From positions 772,794-836,793 of the forward strand of contig NW_004450584.1 in assembly GCF_000321225.1 (NCBI RefSeq): a stretch of DNA of 64,000 nucleotides. The letters run 5' to 3'. Shown piece after piece: positions 21,491 to 31,968 of the stretch. The first letter of the stretch is position 1, and every line of letters begins with the position of its first letter. Under the pieces are notes generated by a model. The model ran no database searches. It saw only the letters and a program-made list of their open reading frames with translations, and had not been told where the DNA came from. This DNA comes from Odobenus rosmarus divergens (lineage: Eukaryota > Chordata > Mammalia > Carnivora > Odobenidae). Made by a program: the position numbers and the translations under genes.

Positions 21491-23297
21491 TCTGTTGAGG
21501 GATGGTTGAGGGAATGTACAGAGTCCAAAATGTCAACCACGACCCAAGCAAAATGCACCTATGAAAAAATCCAAAATAGTACAAAGGCTACCACAGATAC
21601 ACCATCAAAGCCACTACAATCCAAAACAACACAAAAGAAAGATAAAAGAGAAAAAAAAAGAGGGGGCTGGGGAAAGATATTATAATCTCTCAGGGTGGTC
21701 ACAGCAGGGTGATCTGCCTGTTCCTGCTTGATTTTCATCTCTGTGTTAGAAGACACTATATCCCAAAATCACAAAGAAATCAGAACTTACATATATATCA
21801 AGATAAAATTGAATAGAGTGAAAAATGGGCTAGTATGGGGTATAAATCTGTAAAACATATATGTGAAAAAGAAAATAAAAGTTAAGAAATGACTTAAAAA
21901 CATAGGTTGGGAAATATGAATCTATTTGAATTGGGAACAGGGTTAAAGAAAAGAAGAGTAAGAAAAGAAACTAATAAGGAAATGTAAAATTGTAGCATGA
22001 AGTATAAGCGAGTCTTGAGGGAACACCTGGAGCTCCCTATATTATTTTCCCCTGGCGCTGGAATTTTACAGTCCTGTGGGAAATCAGCTTGTCATTCACC
22101 TGTTCTTCCAGTCTGTCTTCAGGGGGAGGGGCCTGCTGCTTGGCTTCTCAGGCGTCTTTGCCTGGGTGGAGTTGCCCTACCCCTTTTCAGGGGATGGGCT
22201 TAATGTGAGCTGCCTTTTGTTCCATGGCCTCCTTCCACTTCTCTCTAGAGGGTCAGAGCAAACGTGTTCATTTAAGGGGGTGCCCTTAACAAATCCTCCA
22301 GGTCAATCCATCTCCACCTCTGCTGGTACCAAACTCCACAGACTCACACATCTTCTGGGGGAGGGGCCTGTTGCATTGATTCTCAAATGTCTTTGCCTTG
22401 TGGGGAATTGCTCTGCCCATGCCTGGGGCTAGGCTAAGTAATCTGCTCCCATTTGCTCTTGTGGCTTTGTTCCCTGAAGTCTTTCCATGCAGGTTTAGAG
22501 GACAGGAATGAAAATGACAGCCTCCCAATCTCTGGCACCAGAGCCAAAAGTTTGGGTCCCCAGTCTTCTGTGAGCTCTCAGAGAAAAGCAGTCAATAACT
22601 CCTCTCTCCCTGGTCTCTGGCTGCACTCCGTGCTCACCCGGCCTGTGACCAAGCATTTCTATCTCAGGCACAATACCCATTTGGAGTCTCCAAACCCAGC
22701 AGACTGCTTCAGCACACTCCCGTGCCACTGCTCCTGGGGGAGGAAGGGGGCTCTCCCTGGTTCTGCTACTTGTTGGGCCCCTGCTCTAAGATCAGTGGTC
22801 CGACTGTGCTGTGGATCACAGTTTATGGCAACCCCGAGCTGAGAGCCCTCTCCTCTGCTCCGTCTCTGCAGCTGGCTTCCCTGCTCTGATACCTGGGAGC
22901 TCAGCCACACTCAGGCACCCCCTTCTTCCTGTGACCCCGAGGGTCCTGAGACCACACTGTCCCAGTGAGGGTCCCACCTCCTGCTTAGCTGCCTGGGTGA
23001 TATCCCTCAGCGAGGCACACTTCTAAAAGTTCTGCTTTTGTGCTCTGCTGCTCTATCACTTGCCGGGAGCCCGCCGACAGAAGCTTTCTGCCCCCGCCGT
23101 CGATCTTCCCATATATTGCCTTGGATTTACTTTTCCGCACCTCCTACCTTGTGGAAGATGATTGCTTGTCTATTTGTAGTTGCAGCTATTCTTTCCTTCC
23201 ATCTCCGGTTGTATTCATAATGGTTTAATAGCTATCTAGCTGAATTCCTGGGACCAGATGAAATTAAGGTCTCCTACTCCTCTGCCATCTTGGACTC
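21491..23297 (-). mobile_element. Outer L1 5'UTR, with an internal duplication
   Basis: About 1.8 kb, twice the length of the inner 5'UTR. The block with GGGGGAGGGGCCTG appears twice, at about 22120 and 22355. It is followed each time by a related stretch (gtctttgcctgg / gtctttgccttg, then ttgccctacccc / ttgctctgccca), so the region contains two copies spaced about 235 bp. Confidence 0.7.
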
Positions 23298-23315
23298 TTC
23301 TTTTCCTTAATTTTA

Positions 23316-24515
23316 AAAGAAGGTGACTAGAAATCTTTTTACTTTAAACTACCGAAGATAAATTAAATTGCTTTATGCATTTAAAAAATCTCTTTGCCAA
23401 ATGATTCACTTGTAATAAATGGGGAAAAAATCATCTTACCCTAACTTTGATGGCTGAAATTTCAACTCTGGTAGGACAGGAAGTTGAAAATCATGCAAAG
23501 GTACGTTTTATAGTAGAGGGAACCTATACTCATAAATAAAAGTATTATGTTAAAAATGCATTTTGCCTTCAATTATAGGAGTTTATCTTGGATTTATCTG
23601 ATCTCAGCAACAGTTCATCTGCCGTAGTTCATATTAATTGCCTCTCTGCACATGGGACAACTCTTGAACCACATGGGATTGTTCAGGATGGAAACACTGC
23701 TTCCTCTGTTAAGTGAGCCATCCAGACTTCTGCTGATCAAAGCATAACCTGTGGACTGTTGATATAAGGAGCTTGTGCAAGAATGTAAATCAATCACATT
23801 ACTAAGTATGCTTTTTAGATAAGCTGCTTTTTTTCCCCACTTGGTAAGACTATCTCAATAAAGGAAGCAGTATGTGATCTATATTCTGTTGTAAACTTTT
23901 TTTTTTTCTCGTCTTGGACCAGCACTTGGGAGTAACTGGAAAAATCCATGAGACTTTCTATACCAGTAGAACTAAAAAATGAGTAAAGTCTCTAGATAGA
24001 AGATTGATATACAAACATCATCAGAATGCAATTGGAAAAAAAATCATTCTTCTCAACTATCATAGTAAAGATTGGATCAGGTATGAAGCAAATGGATGCT
24101 GAACTCTAAAGAGAGATATAAATAAAGAGCAGGATACTTGTGTAGTCAGAAAGTATCTCTCCACAGTTGGCTAATCAGTTGCAAAAGAAAAATGGTAACT
24201 ATACAAAGAAAAGAAATTAGATAGTAGCATGACCATCTAATAAAAAATATCAATGGAGGCAAATGGATGTTGGCTTTTGGGTGAGGTGACTTGAGAAGGA
24301 ACTGTTATCACTTGTGTATAATTCTGGCATAGAATGCATATCCAGAATCTAATCATCAGGAAACACTGGATCAACTCCAAATGTGGAAGTGCTATTAAAA
24401 AGGGGAGTTCTATCTGAAGAGGGGACTGTCTTCTTCAAGAATGTCAATGTCAGTATTGACAATGGTAATTCTTGGGGGGTGGTTATGGGATTGCTCTATA
24501 TACTATTTTTATTCT
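23316..24515. other. Intergenic sequence without recognised features
   Basis: AT-rich unique sequence with an 11-base T-run near 23898. No gene or named repeat seen. Confidence 0.5.
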
Positions 24516-24718
24516 TTTTTTTTTTTAAGATTTATTTATTTGTTTGAGAGAGAGAACTCATGAGAGTGGAGGGAGGGGCAGAGAGAAAAGAGAATCCCAA
24601 GCAGACTGTGCTGAACACAGAGCCCTACACAGGGCTTGATCTCACAACCCTGAGATCATGATCTGAGCCAAATAAAGAGGAGTCTGATGCTCAACTGAGT
24701 GAGCCACCCAGGCACACC
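24516..24718 (-). mobile_element. can-SINE, antisense
   Basis: Poly(T) tail, AAGATTTATTTATTTGTTTG, a diverged body and the complement of the head ending GAGCCACCCAGGCACACC. The flanks TACTATTTTTATTCT and TACTATTCTTACTCT form an imperfect target-site duplication. Confidence 0.9.
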
Positions 24719-25396
24719 TACTATTCTTACTCTTGCCTCTTTTCTCTACATATAGAATTACTTCCTACAAAAGTTAAAAAAAGTCAAAATGATTAACAGC
24801 ATTCCTAAGCACCTACAATTTAAAATGTAATAAAACCCTATTAATTATAGCAATAAAAACTATCAGGTGCCTGAAGTAAATCTTTAAAAAATTGTACAAA
24901 AAATTATACAAAAAAGACCTAAATAAATGGAGAACTATTCATGGACGGGAAGATTCAAAGTTTCAATAGCATGACAATGCAAATTCTCTCCCCTGCCCCC
25001 CACTTTCCACCAACTAACAAAAATTCAGTGCAATTGCTATTAACACACTAACAGGGATTTTAATAGATTTGAGCAAGATGATTTTGAAAATGTATACGGA
25101 AAATAGCGGGGGAGAGTATTGAGGGGAAATTTGACAACATAGGAGGATTTGCTGTACTAGATATTAAGGCGCTATAATTGGTCTATGTAGTAGAGGCAAG
25201 ATAGACTTCATGTGCAGCCATAGGAATGCATGGAAATGTGATCTGTGACATTGAAAATGATGAAAAAAGGAAGGACTAGTCAAGGAACCTAGCTGGGACA
25301 AATAGCCATAAACATGGGAACACTACTTCTCATATCATACAAATAATTTCCCTATCTAATAAAGACACAGCCATTCCATGGCAATTTCCTGCAAAC
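24719..25396. other. Intergenic sequence without recognised features
   Basis: A-rich. It may contain L1-like text ('acctaaataaatggagaactattcatgg' near 24920, 'tttgagcaagatgattttgaaaatgta' near 25070), which suggests a decayed sense L1 fragment, but I cannot fix its boundaries. Confidence 0.4.
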
Positions 25397-25802
25397 CACC
25401 CAAAGCTAGGAGAGAGACATGGAACAGATTCTTTGCGATAACCCTAAGAGGACCCAACTCTGCTGGTATATCACTGTCAGATTCCTGCCCTCCAGAACTG
25501 TGGTTTGATGCCTATTGTTTAGACCATACCGTTTGTGGCAGCCCCAGCAAATACGTACAATCCATAACAGCAAAATGTATGGTTGGGTTACGATGGTGCC
25601 ATTCACTCCCAGAACCTAGGCATTAGATGGAAGCTTTGAAGAAATGTCTGTAGGAAAGAAGGAGGTGCACCTGACACCAGTATGTCCTCATCTTAATTAG
25701 TTACAACTGCAATGATGTTTTTCCAAATAAGGTCATAATTCTGAGGTTGTCGGGATTAGGACTTTAATATATGAATTCTGGGAAACACAATTCAACTCAT
25801 AA
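25397..25802. mobile_element. MaLR LTR fragments in both orientations
   Basis: 25397-25575 (+) carries the distal part of a MaLR LTR (GGAGAGAGACATGGAACAG, CCTCCAGAACTGTGG, GGCAGCCCCAGCAAATACG). 25668-25802 carries the proximal part of a similar LTR in antisense (CAAATAAGGTCATAATTCTG). The two are separated by about 90 bp of other sequence. Confidence 0.6.
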
Positions 25803-26620
25803 ATGTAGTCTCTCCCCAAATTCATGTTCTCACATGTAGAATATATTCACTGTCTCCCAATATCCCCCAAAGTTTTAACCCATTTCAGCATCCAATTTCA
25901 TCTGGATAGCATCTAAATCAGATATTGGTGAGGCTTGAGGGATGATTCATCCTCTCCAGCTGTGAACCTGTGAAACCAGACGCCATGCCATGTGCTTCCC
26001 AAATATGATGGTGGGGCAGGCATAGGAGAGACACTCCCATTCCAAGGGAGAGATATAAATAAAGAGCAAAATAAACTTGAACTTGAACTTTCCCTTCCCC
26101 AGAAGGGAAACAGGGGTCAGTGGTCCCAAGCAAGCATGCAACCTGAAGGGCAGATTTCCTTAGATGTGAGGGCTTGGGAATAATCCTCTTTGGCTGTGCT
26201 CTACCCTCCTTGTCTACCCTCTGGGACTGAGGAAGAGACAGTCCCACCTCTGAGCCTGTACCCACTGTGTCCTGATGTGAATGGCAGCCTTGTCAAACTC
26301 TGACCACCTCTGGGATTATTCTTTCCTTTTCTTGAAGAATAATGTATATTTCCAGATATATAGGTTGGTCGGCCCTTTTCCTGCCTGTGGAAACTTACAC
26401 TGACAGCCTTCTTACATTTCATTCTGTATCTGCCTCCTTACATTTCCAGGCTTTCAGTGTTTCTGCTGATAGAACATTCACAGAAATTCTGTTGGTCTCC
26501 TGTGCAACTTATAGGGATCCAAACTGTCAAAGAAGAGGGTCCTTTGTAGATCTGTCCCATATAACCACACTTCTATCCCTGGCTTCAGCTGGGAGGGTTG
26601 ACTGGGTAATGTCACTGTTG
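25803..26620. repeat. Probable ancient interspersed repeat, family not determined
   Basis: The passages around 25950-26170 ('cctctccagctgtgaacctg', 'gcataggagagacactccca') and 26440-26610 look like text I associate with a dispersed mammalian repeat, but I cannot name it. The open frames here have no recognisable domain. Confidence 0.35.
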
Positions 26621-26624
26621 GATT

Positions 26625-26700
26625 GTGAAAGTGATATATATTTGTATCATATATAAATGATATATATTTATATATATATATAAACTACTACTTAAATAGT
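26625..26700. repeat. AT-rich simple repeat
   Basis: TATATA-rich tract with self-complementary segments. Confidence 0.8.
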
Positions 26701-26914
26701 AAGTTACTATGTAAATATTTACTATTTATCTTTAGCCAAACAGTTATACTGAGATGTCTTAATGTTCTAGTGGTTTGTCTAGTGGATTCACCTAGTGATC
26801 TACTCATTTTTCCTATACAGATAATACCTTCAAATAATATAGCAATGCTGCATCTTCCTTTCTCATCCTCCTGCATCTTATTTTTCTTCTTAGTTTGTTA
26901 CATTATATAGTTTT

Positions 26915-27487
26915 TGACGTGAGAAAGAAAGGCAGAAGAGAAATGTTTAAATTTCCTCACTACCTACAGCCCGCTGGCAAGTCCTTGAAACAGGCAGAGT
27001 GACCTTCCTCCAGGGACTCACCTGCCTCGATGTTAATACTTTGCTAAGGACAACAGGTAATCTTAGCCCGACCCCCCAGGAGGGGTCCTGTGAGTCTACT
27101 TTAACATATAAAAATTCCTTTGGAAACTTCCTTTATTTCTAAACCCCCCAAGATACATGTTGGCCATCATCCCCCAAGCATATGGCCCACTGATATAGAC
27201 ATCTGAAGGGTCACAAGACTAAGGTTTTATTAGATGGTAATAAATGACCTTTTCCCAACAATAGCTAGCCCCCCTCAAGGTCCTGGAAACTTTGCTTCCA
27301 AATTCCTTAGAGACTTAAACTCTCCCAACCCCCTCCCAACTTCAAAGTATATACTGGGCCACTCCTCATGATCCCGGGGCAGCTATTTCTGCCCACGGGT
27401 CCTGCCCCCGTGCTTTAATAAAATCACCTTTTTGCACCAAAAACATCTCAAGAATTCTTTCTTGGCCCTTGGCTTCGAACCCTAACA
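26915..27487 (+). mobile_element. Solo LTR of a class I-like endogenous retrovirus
   Basis: Starts TG near 26915 and ends CA at 27487 (CCCTAACA). It carries AATAAA at 27417-27422, followed by CACCTTTTTGCACC and CTCAAGAATTCTTTCTTGGC. The same 3' signature is found in antisense at 46014-46412. No gag, pol or env frame and no primer-binding site follows, so it is a solo LTR. The length is about 570 bp. The start is approximate, and no clear target-site duplication was seen. Confidence 0.8.
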
Positions 27488-28336
27488 TCTTTTCCTACAT
27501 CAGTTTTTGCCTCTTGGAGTGGTGGTGATATTTCTGTTATGCTCCATGGTTTAATAGGAATCAACCTAAGATTCACAGTTCTTGGTTTCTTTTAGAGTAA
27601 AATGGTATTTAGAGGTTACAATCAGGAGTGTGGGTCTAGGTAGTGATAGTTCTTGTTCCAAACTAAGATTAAAGCATTCTTACTTAACTTTCTTGGGTTT
27701 ATATCTTTATTTCATATAAAAAACCTGGGTTCCTAAGCACATCATTATACATTTACTTTATCCTATTATCTATGTACCTATGTATCTATTGACTATCTGT
27801 CATCTATCTGTCAATCATCTATATAAATAATTTCAAAATAATGACACAGAAATTCAAGATTTCTTCATGGTTGTTTTTGTCTGTGACCTTTCCCTCTAGG
27901 TTGTACAACAGTATGGTTTGACGGCACATTAAAACTGTAAATCTCCTTAGAGATTGCACCATTTTATGCTGAGATTGAAGCCTGTTCTGACTTTTCTCAA
28001 CTGTAGATGAATTGCTTTTCTGACCAGATACCTTTAGGTTCTATTTTTTTTGTCTTTGAAGCTAAGTAACTTCATCAACACTTCTCTTTCAATACTGCAT
28101 GTTCTATTTTGTTTTTTGCCTTTCAATTTTCCAACTCAGTTCTCTTTCATTTCAGGAACGTCTTATGTTTTAATAATTTCCAGGTGCATCTGTTTTGGTC
28201 TGTTTTCTTTAGTGATAATAATTTTGTGTAAAATGACAGTCTTCTGCGTCTGTCATTGTTTTCTATCTGTATGACTTGGTTTATCTTTGCTGCTTAATTT
28301 TCTGTAATTTTCTTCTATTTTCAGCAGGATATATTT
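27488..28336. other. Intergenic sequence, little recognised
   Basis: Includes a weak tetranucleotide tract (TCTA/CTAT-like) at 27765-27825. Nothing else identified. Confidence 0.5.
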
Positions 28337-28502
28337 TTTTAAAGATTTTATTTATTTATCTGAGGGCGAGAGAGAGCACTTGAGTGCAAGGGAGGAGCAG
28401 AGGAAGAAGGAGAAGCAGACTCCCCGCTGAGCAGGGACCCTGATGATCATGACCTGAGCCCAAAGGCAGACGCTTCACCGACTGAGCCGCCCAGGCAGCC
28501 CC
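28337..28502 (-). mobile_element. can-SINE, antisense, with internal deletion
   Basis: AAGATTTTATTTATTTATCTG, a GA-rich tail and a complement of the head ending GAGCCGCCCAGGCAGCCC. About 25 bp around the usual 'gggactcgatcccaggaccc' segment is missing. The flanks TTCAGCAGGATATATTT and TTCAGCAGTAGATATTT form an imperfect target-site duplication. Confidence 0.9.
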
Positions 28503-28935
28503 TTCAGCAGTAGATATTTTGCTTGTGCTTCCTCTAAAGTGTTTTGTGGTGGTACTAGATTATTGTCTGGAGACCTTTGAACTCCCGGGATCTGATCAGA
28601 CCCTGTTTGCACCTTTGCCACTCACGTCACCACAGTGTGTGTTCGTGCCATGTGTCCCACTAAAAGTCACAGGACCCAGAAGTCGGTAGGTTGAAGGCAC
28701 TCCCCACTCTCTTCTGTCCTTCCCATCTCACCTCTGGCCAGAGGAATGTCTGATTCCACCTCTAAGAGCTATCCCCCCGTTGCTACAGATGGGGGTGCAC
28801 CCCACAGACAGAGCTGCACATCATGCACAACTGTGTACCATACCTTCCCTGTTCTCATCACCATGGGGCACCCCAGGGTCAAGATTATGGTCCCTGGACT
28901 GACCACACAGGCCAGTGCCCCCTCACCATTCATCG
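28503..28935. other. Intergenic sequence without recognised features
   Basis: GC-moderate unique sequence. The overlapping open frames at 28746-29015 have no domain. Confidence 0.5.
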
Positions 28936-29100
28936 ACTGTGTGATCATGGAAGCTGTTTTATTTCTCTGTGTCTGCATCCTCGTCTGTAAACACGACAAA
29001 TGTCATCACATCTAGCTCAATGGGTGTGTGAGGACGAAAGGAGTTAATATCTGTAAAGCACTTAGAATAATGCCTGGCACTCAGGAGGTGCTCTTAAGTC
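28936..29100 (+). mobile_element. MIR SINE
   Basis: Core-SINE text in order: 'actgtgtgatcatggaagct', 'tctctgtgtctgcatcctcg', 'tctgtaaa', 'gtgtgaggacgaaaggagtt', 'aatgcctggcactcaggagg'. Typical diverged MIR. Confidence 0.8.
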
Positions 29101-29443
29101 CCTTTCAGCTCTAAACACGTCTGAGAAAATAGGACTATCATATTATTGGGATAAGTCTCATCAAATTCTCCAACTCCATAACAACAGAGCACAGTGTGAC
29201 CGTGGGTGAGCAGCTGAGCATGACAGCAGGACCTCTGCCTCAGACCAGGGATAGACGGAGATCCATGGCTATGCGTGTGATTGGGCAACCATGCTTGTTT
29301 TTAGGCTTGGCCCTCACTTATTCCTGCTTAGAACTCTCTTAATGGGCATGTGCTTCTAACCTTTGAGGAGCTATTATCTTTCCTGTCAATAGCTGTCTGT
29401 TCAGAATATATGCTTGAACTGTGTTGTGTTCTCTATGGCTCTG
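29101..29443. other. Intergenic sequence without recognised features
   Basis: No gene or named repeat seen. Confidence 0.5.
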
Positions 29444-29822
29444 TGTCATGGACTGAATTTTATGCCCCCCAACCATAAATTCCTATGTTGAAGCCCCAAC
29501 CCCCAGTACCTCAGACTGTGACTGTATTTAAAGATAAAGGCTTCAAAAAGGTAATTAAATTAAAGCACGCTCATTAGGCTAGGTTGTAATTCAATCTGAT
29601 TGGTGTCCTTGTAAGAAGAGGAGGTTAGGGCACATCCATGCGCAGAGGGAAAACCACGTGCACACACAAGAAGATGTTTATCCACTGGCCAAGGAGAGAT
29701 ACCTCAGAAGCCAGCCCTGCTGACATGTTTATTTTGGACGTTGCAGCCTCTAAAACTGTGGAAAATAACTGTCATTTAAGCTGCCCAACTTAATGTTATG
29801 GCAGCCCCAGCAAACTAGTACA
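29444..29822 (+). mobile_element. MaLR-type LTR, near full length
   Basis: Begins TGTCATGGACTGAATTTTAT, contains CCCCAACCCCCAGTACCTCA and GGTGTCCTTGTAAGAAGAGG, and ends GGCAGCCCCAGCAAACTAGTACA with TG...CA ends. Confidence 0.85.
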
Positions 29823-30459
29823 CTCTAAATGCTCTAATGTAGAGTAAGTGCAGAAAATCCATGCCCTTTGGCACTGATAAAAAGGTCTAAATTATATATC
29901 AACAGCCAAATGGTCATGGGGCCAAGTAAATGCATTCAGAGATCAAATAAATGATAATGACATTTTGGCATCAAGCATATAAAGTGAATGAGTGGGGTTC
30001 TAAGAATCAAGTAAAATTTGAAAGCTTTCTTCCACTTCCTCAAAGAAGACTTCACTTAGATGGGATCTACGGTTGAACATAAAACAGAGTTGTGTCCCCT
30101 GAGCTTGGATGGCAGAAACAAAGAAGTTATAAAAGAAACTGATGAACTGTTTAAGAAGAAAGGAAGAAAAAGAAAGTGGGCAGAGGAAAAAGTGGGATGA
30201 AGAATGCAAAAGGAAGGGGACAAAACAGTTCTGCTTATAAAGATTATAGGTCATCAGAAATGTTATGCATTCCATTAGTGAAGTGATTTGCTACTCCTCA
30301 AGCCTCCTGAGATGAATGAGCAGTTCCCAGGACTGGAGCAGACCAGGCATAGAGACTGCAGGGAGAGAATGATTCAGTCGGCCCTGAGGCAATGCCAAGT
30401 GTTTGCAGGACACATTCTAAAGAGGGGGAGTCCCTGTCAGAGTGATCATGTGTGGAACT
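29823..30459. other. Intergenic sequence without recognised features
   Basis: AT-rich unique sequence. The purine-rich stretch 30120-30230 reads as an open frame on the minus strand but has no homology that I recognise. Confidence 0.5.
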
Positions 30460-30579
30460 GTGCTTCCCAAGCTGTTCTGCTCATGTATATCACCTAGGAA
30501 CTGGGGAAAACACAGATTCAGGCTTAGTGGGTCTAGATTAGAACCTGGGATTCTGCATTTCTATCATTCTCCAGGTGAT
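30460..30579 (+). mobile_element. MER5-like DNA transposon remnant, left part
   Basis: Text typical of MER5A/B nonautonomous hAT elements: 'tatatcacctaggaactggg', 'acacagattcaggcttagtg', 'gggattctgcatttctatca', 'ttctccaggtgat'. It is interrupted by a 249-bp insertion and resumes at 30829. Confidence 0.7.
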
Positions 30580-30828
30580 AGGTTTGGTGTCATCTCTAAA
30601 ATCTCACCATGCTGTAGGTCCAAGTTATAGAAACTTTCTCCTATTTTTTTTTAAGTTTTGTGGTTTTTCATTTTACATAAAGTCCATGATCCATTTTTTA
30701 AAGATGTTATTATTTTATTTATTTTTATATATAAAAATATATTTATTTTATTTTTATTTTATATATATATAATACTTTGTATTTGTATATACACACATAT
30801 ATATATGCTTGCTGTCATATATCACCAT
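30580..30828. other. 249-bp insertion inside the MER5-like element, containing an inverted copy of downstream L1/SINE sequence
   Basis: The insertion is bounded by the direct repeat TCCAGGTGAT (30570-30579 and 30828-30837), interrupting the MER5-like text. Its left half (30581-30719) is the reverse complement, at roughly 90% identity by eye, of 31393-31534. Its right half is an AT-rich tract (30720-30828). It looks like a small templated or retrotransposed insertion with a target-site duplication but without a normal poly(A) tail. Confidence 0.7.
30715..30810. repeat. AT-rich simple repeat
   Basis: Mixture of TTTTA and TATA tracts with a short ACAC segment. It forms the right part of the insertion at 30580-30828. 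Confidence 0.8.
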
Positions 30829-30885
30829 CCAGGTGATGCTGACACTGTGTATCCCACACTGGAGCAGGGAGGCTGCAGGCCCAAA
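30829..30885 (+). mobile_element. MER5-like DNA transposon remnant, right part
   Basis: Resumes with CAGGTGATGCTGACACTGTG after the insertion, the continuation expected for MER5. Confidence 0.65.
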
Positions 30886-31301
30886 GACACATGCATTTTA
30901 CTGCTGGCTAGAGGGGGTCGCATTAGCAGGTTACGCTTTTGTTGACTTCTTTATTTACATCAACATTTAACTAAAAACAATCCTGTGGAATGCCTTCTCT
31001 GAAGATGGATCAAATTTTCCAACTGAAACCTTGTACACTGCATGTAAAACACATATTTAGGAAATATCTGAAATAAGAGAGAAGAGACCAGCTGGGGGCC
31101 TCAGGATACAAGGAATGACACTGTAGTGAGGTCCCTGGGTTCTCTGTTTCTTTGTTTGCTTGTTTTTTATTCCTCTATCCCAGACCTGGAGCTGACAAAG
31201 CTCTTTTCAACAAATGATGCTGGAGTAATTGGATATCCGCAAGCTAAATAAGCAAATAAACCTCTGCCCAACCTTACGTTTTGTGTGAAAATCAACTAAA
31301 A

Positions 31302-31410
31302 TGGGACGCCTAGCTGGTTCTGTCAGTGGAGCATGCAACTCTTGTTCTTGGGGTTGTACATTCAAGCCCCATGTTGGATGTAGAGATTACTTAAAAGTAA
31401 TAACATCTTT
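31302..31410 (+). mobile_element. Short tRNA-like can-SINE
   Basis: Head GGGACGCCTAGCTGGTTCTG, then a tRNA-Lys-like body with B-box-like GGTTGTACATTCAAGCCCCA, and a short tail (CTTAAAAGTAATAACATCTTT). It is an older, shorter subtype lacking the CT-rich region and lies inside the L1. Confidence 0.75.
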
Positions 31411-31590
31411 TAAAAAATGGATCATGGACCTTATGTAAAATGAAAAACCACAAAACTTTAAAAAAAAACAACATAAGAGAAATTTTCTATAGCTTGGACC
31501 TACAACATGGTGAGATTTTAGAGATGACACCAAATGCATGATCCATAAAAGGAAAACTTCCTAAACTGGATTTCATTAGTATTTAAAATG

Positions 31591-31792
31591 TTTGGGGGCA
31601 CCTGGGTCGCTCAGTCAGTTGGGCATCTGACTATTGATTTTGGCTCAGGTCATGAATTCATGGGTTGTGTGAGATCAAGCCCAGAGTTGGGCTCCATGAT
31701 CAGTGCAGAATCTGCTTGAAGATTCTCTCCCTCTGCCCTTCTCCCCACTAGCTCTCTCTCTAGGAAAAATAAATAAATATTAAAAAAATTAC
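31591..31792 (+). mobile_element. can-SINE
   Basis: Starts GGGGGCACCTGGGTCGCTCA and ends with AAATAAATAAATATT. This older subtype (TTGGGCATCTGACTATTGAT) is directly followed by a second SINE. Confidence 0.9.
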
Positions 31793-31968
31793 GGGGTGCC
31801 TGTGTGGCTCAATGGATTAGGTATCTGCCTTCGGCTCAGGTCATGATCTCAGGGTCCTGGGATCGAGTCCTGCATCAGGCTCCCTGCTCAGTGGGGAGCC
31901 TGCTTCTGCCTCTCACTCTCCCTCTGTGTTCTCTCTCTCAAATAAATAAATGAAATCTTAAAAAAATT
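31793..31968 (+). mobile_element. can-SINE, tandem to the previous one
   Basis: Starts CGGGGTGCCTGTGTGGCTCA and ends CAAATAAATAAATGAAATC. TAAAATGTTTG occurs before the first SINE (about 31584) and after the second (about 31969), so the older target-site duplication now brackets both. Confidence 0.9.

Larger units (their letters stand above)
14411..23297 (-). mobile_element. Composite carnivoran L1 with two 5' ends and one 3' end
   Basis: Reading the minus strand from the right: an L1 5' end at about 23297 (complement of CTCCTACTCCTCTGCCATCT), a long 5'UTR, ORF1 (21490-20528) and the first part of ORF2 to about 20263. There a second L1 5' end starts (about 20257), followed by its own 5'UTR, ORF1 (19371-18482), ORF2 (18402-14850) and 3'UTR to 14411. 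The flanks are TTCTTTTCTTAATTTTA (14394-14410) and TTCTTTTCCTTAATTTTA (23298-23315). They match except for one indel and look like a single target-site duplication around all 8.9 kb. A 325-base N gap lies inside ORF2. All ORFs are broken. Confidence 0.85.

Noticed and set aside
22453..22842. 129-codon + strand frame in GC-rich sequence
   Set aside because: It lies in the L1 5'UTR and matches no protein domain; GC-rich sequence gives long chance frames.
27488..27545. Shared text after the left LTR and beside the right LTR (ACATCAGTTT ... GGAGT near 27497 and 46408)
   Set aside because: The similarity is short and lies on opposite sides relative to LTR orientation; I cannot separate it from chance without an alignment.
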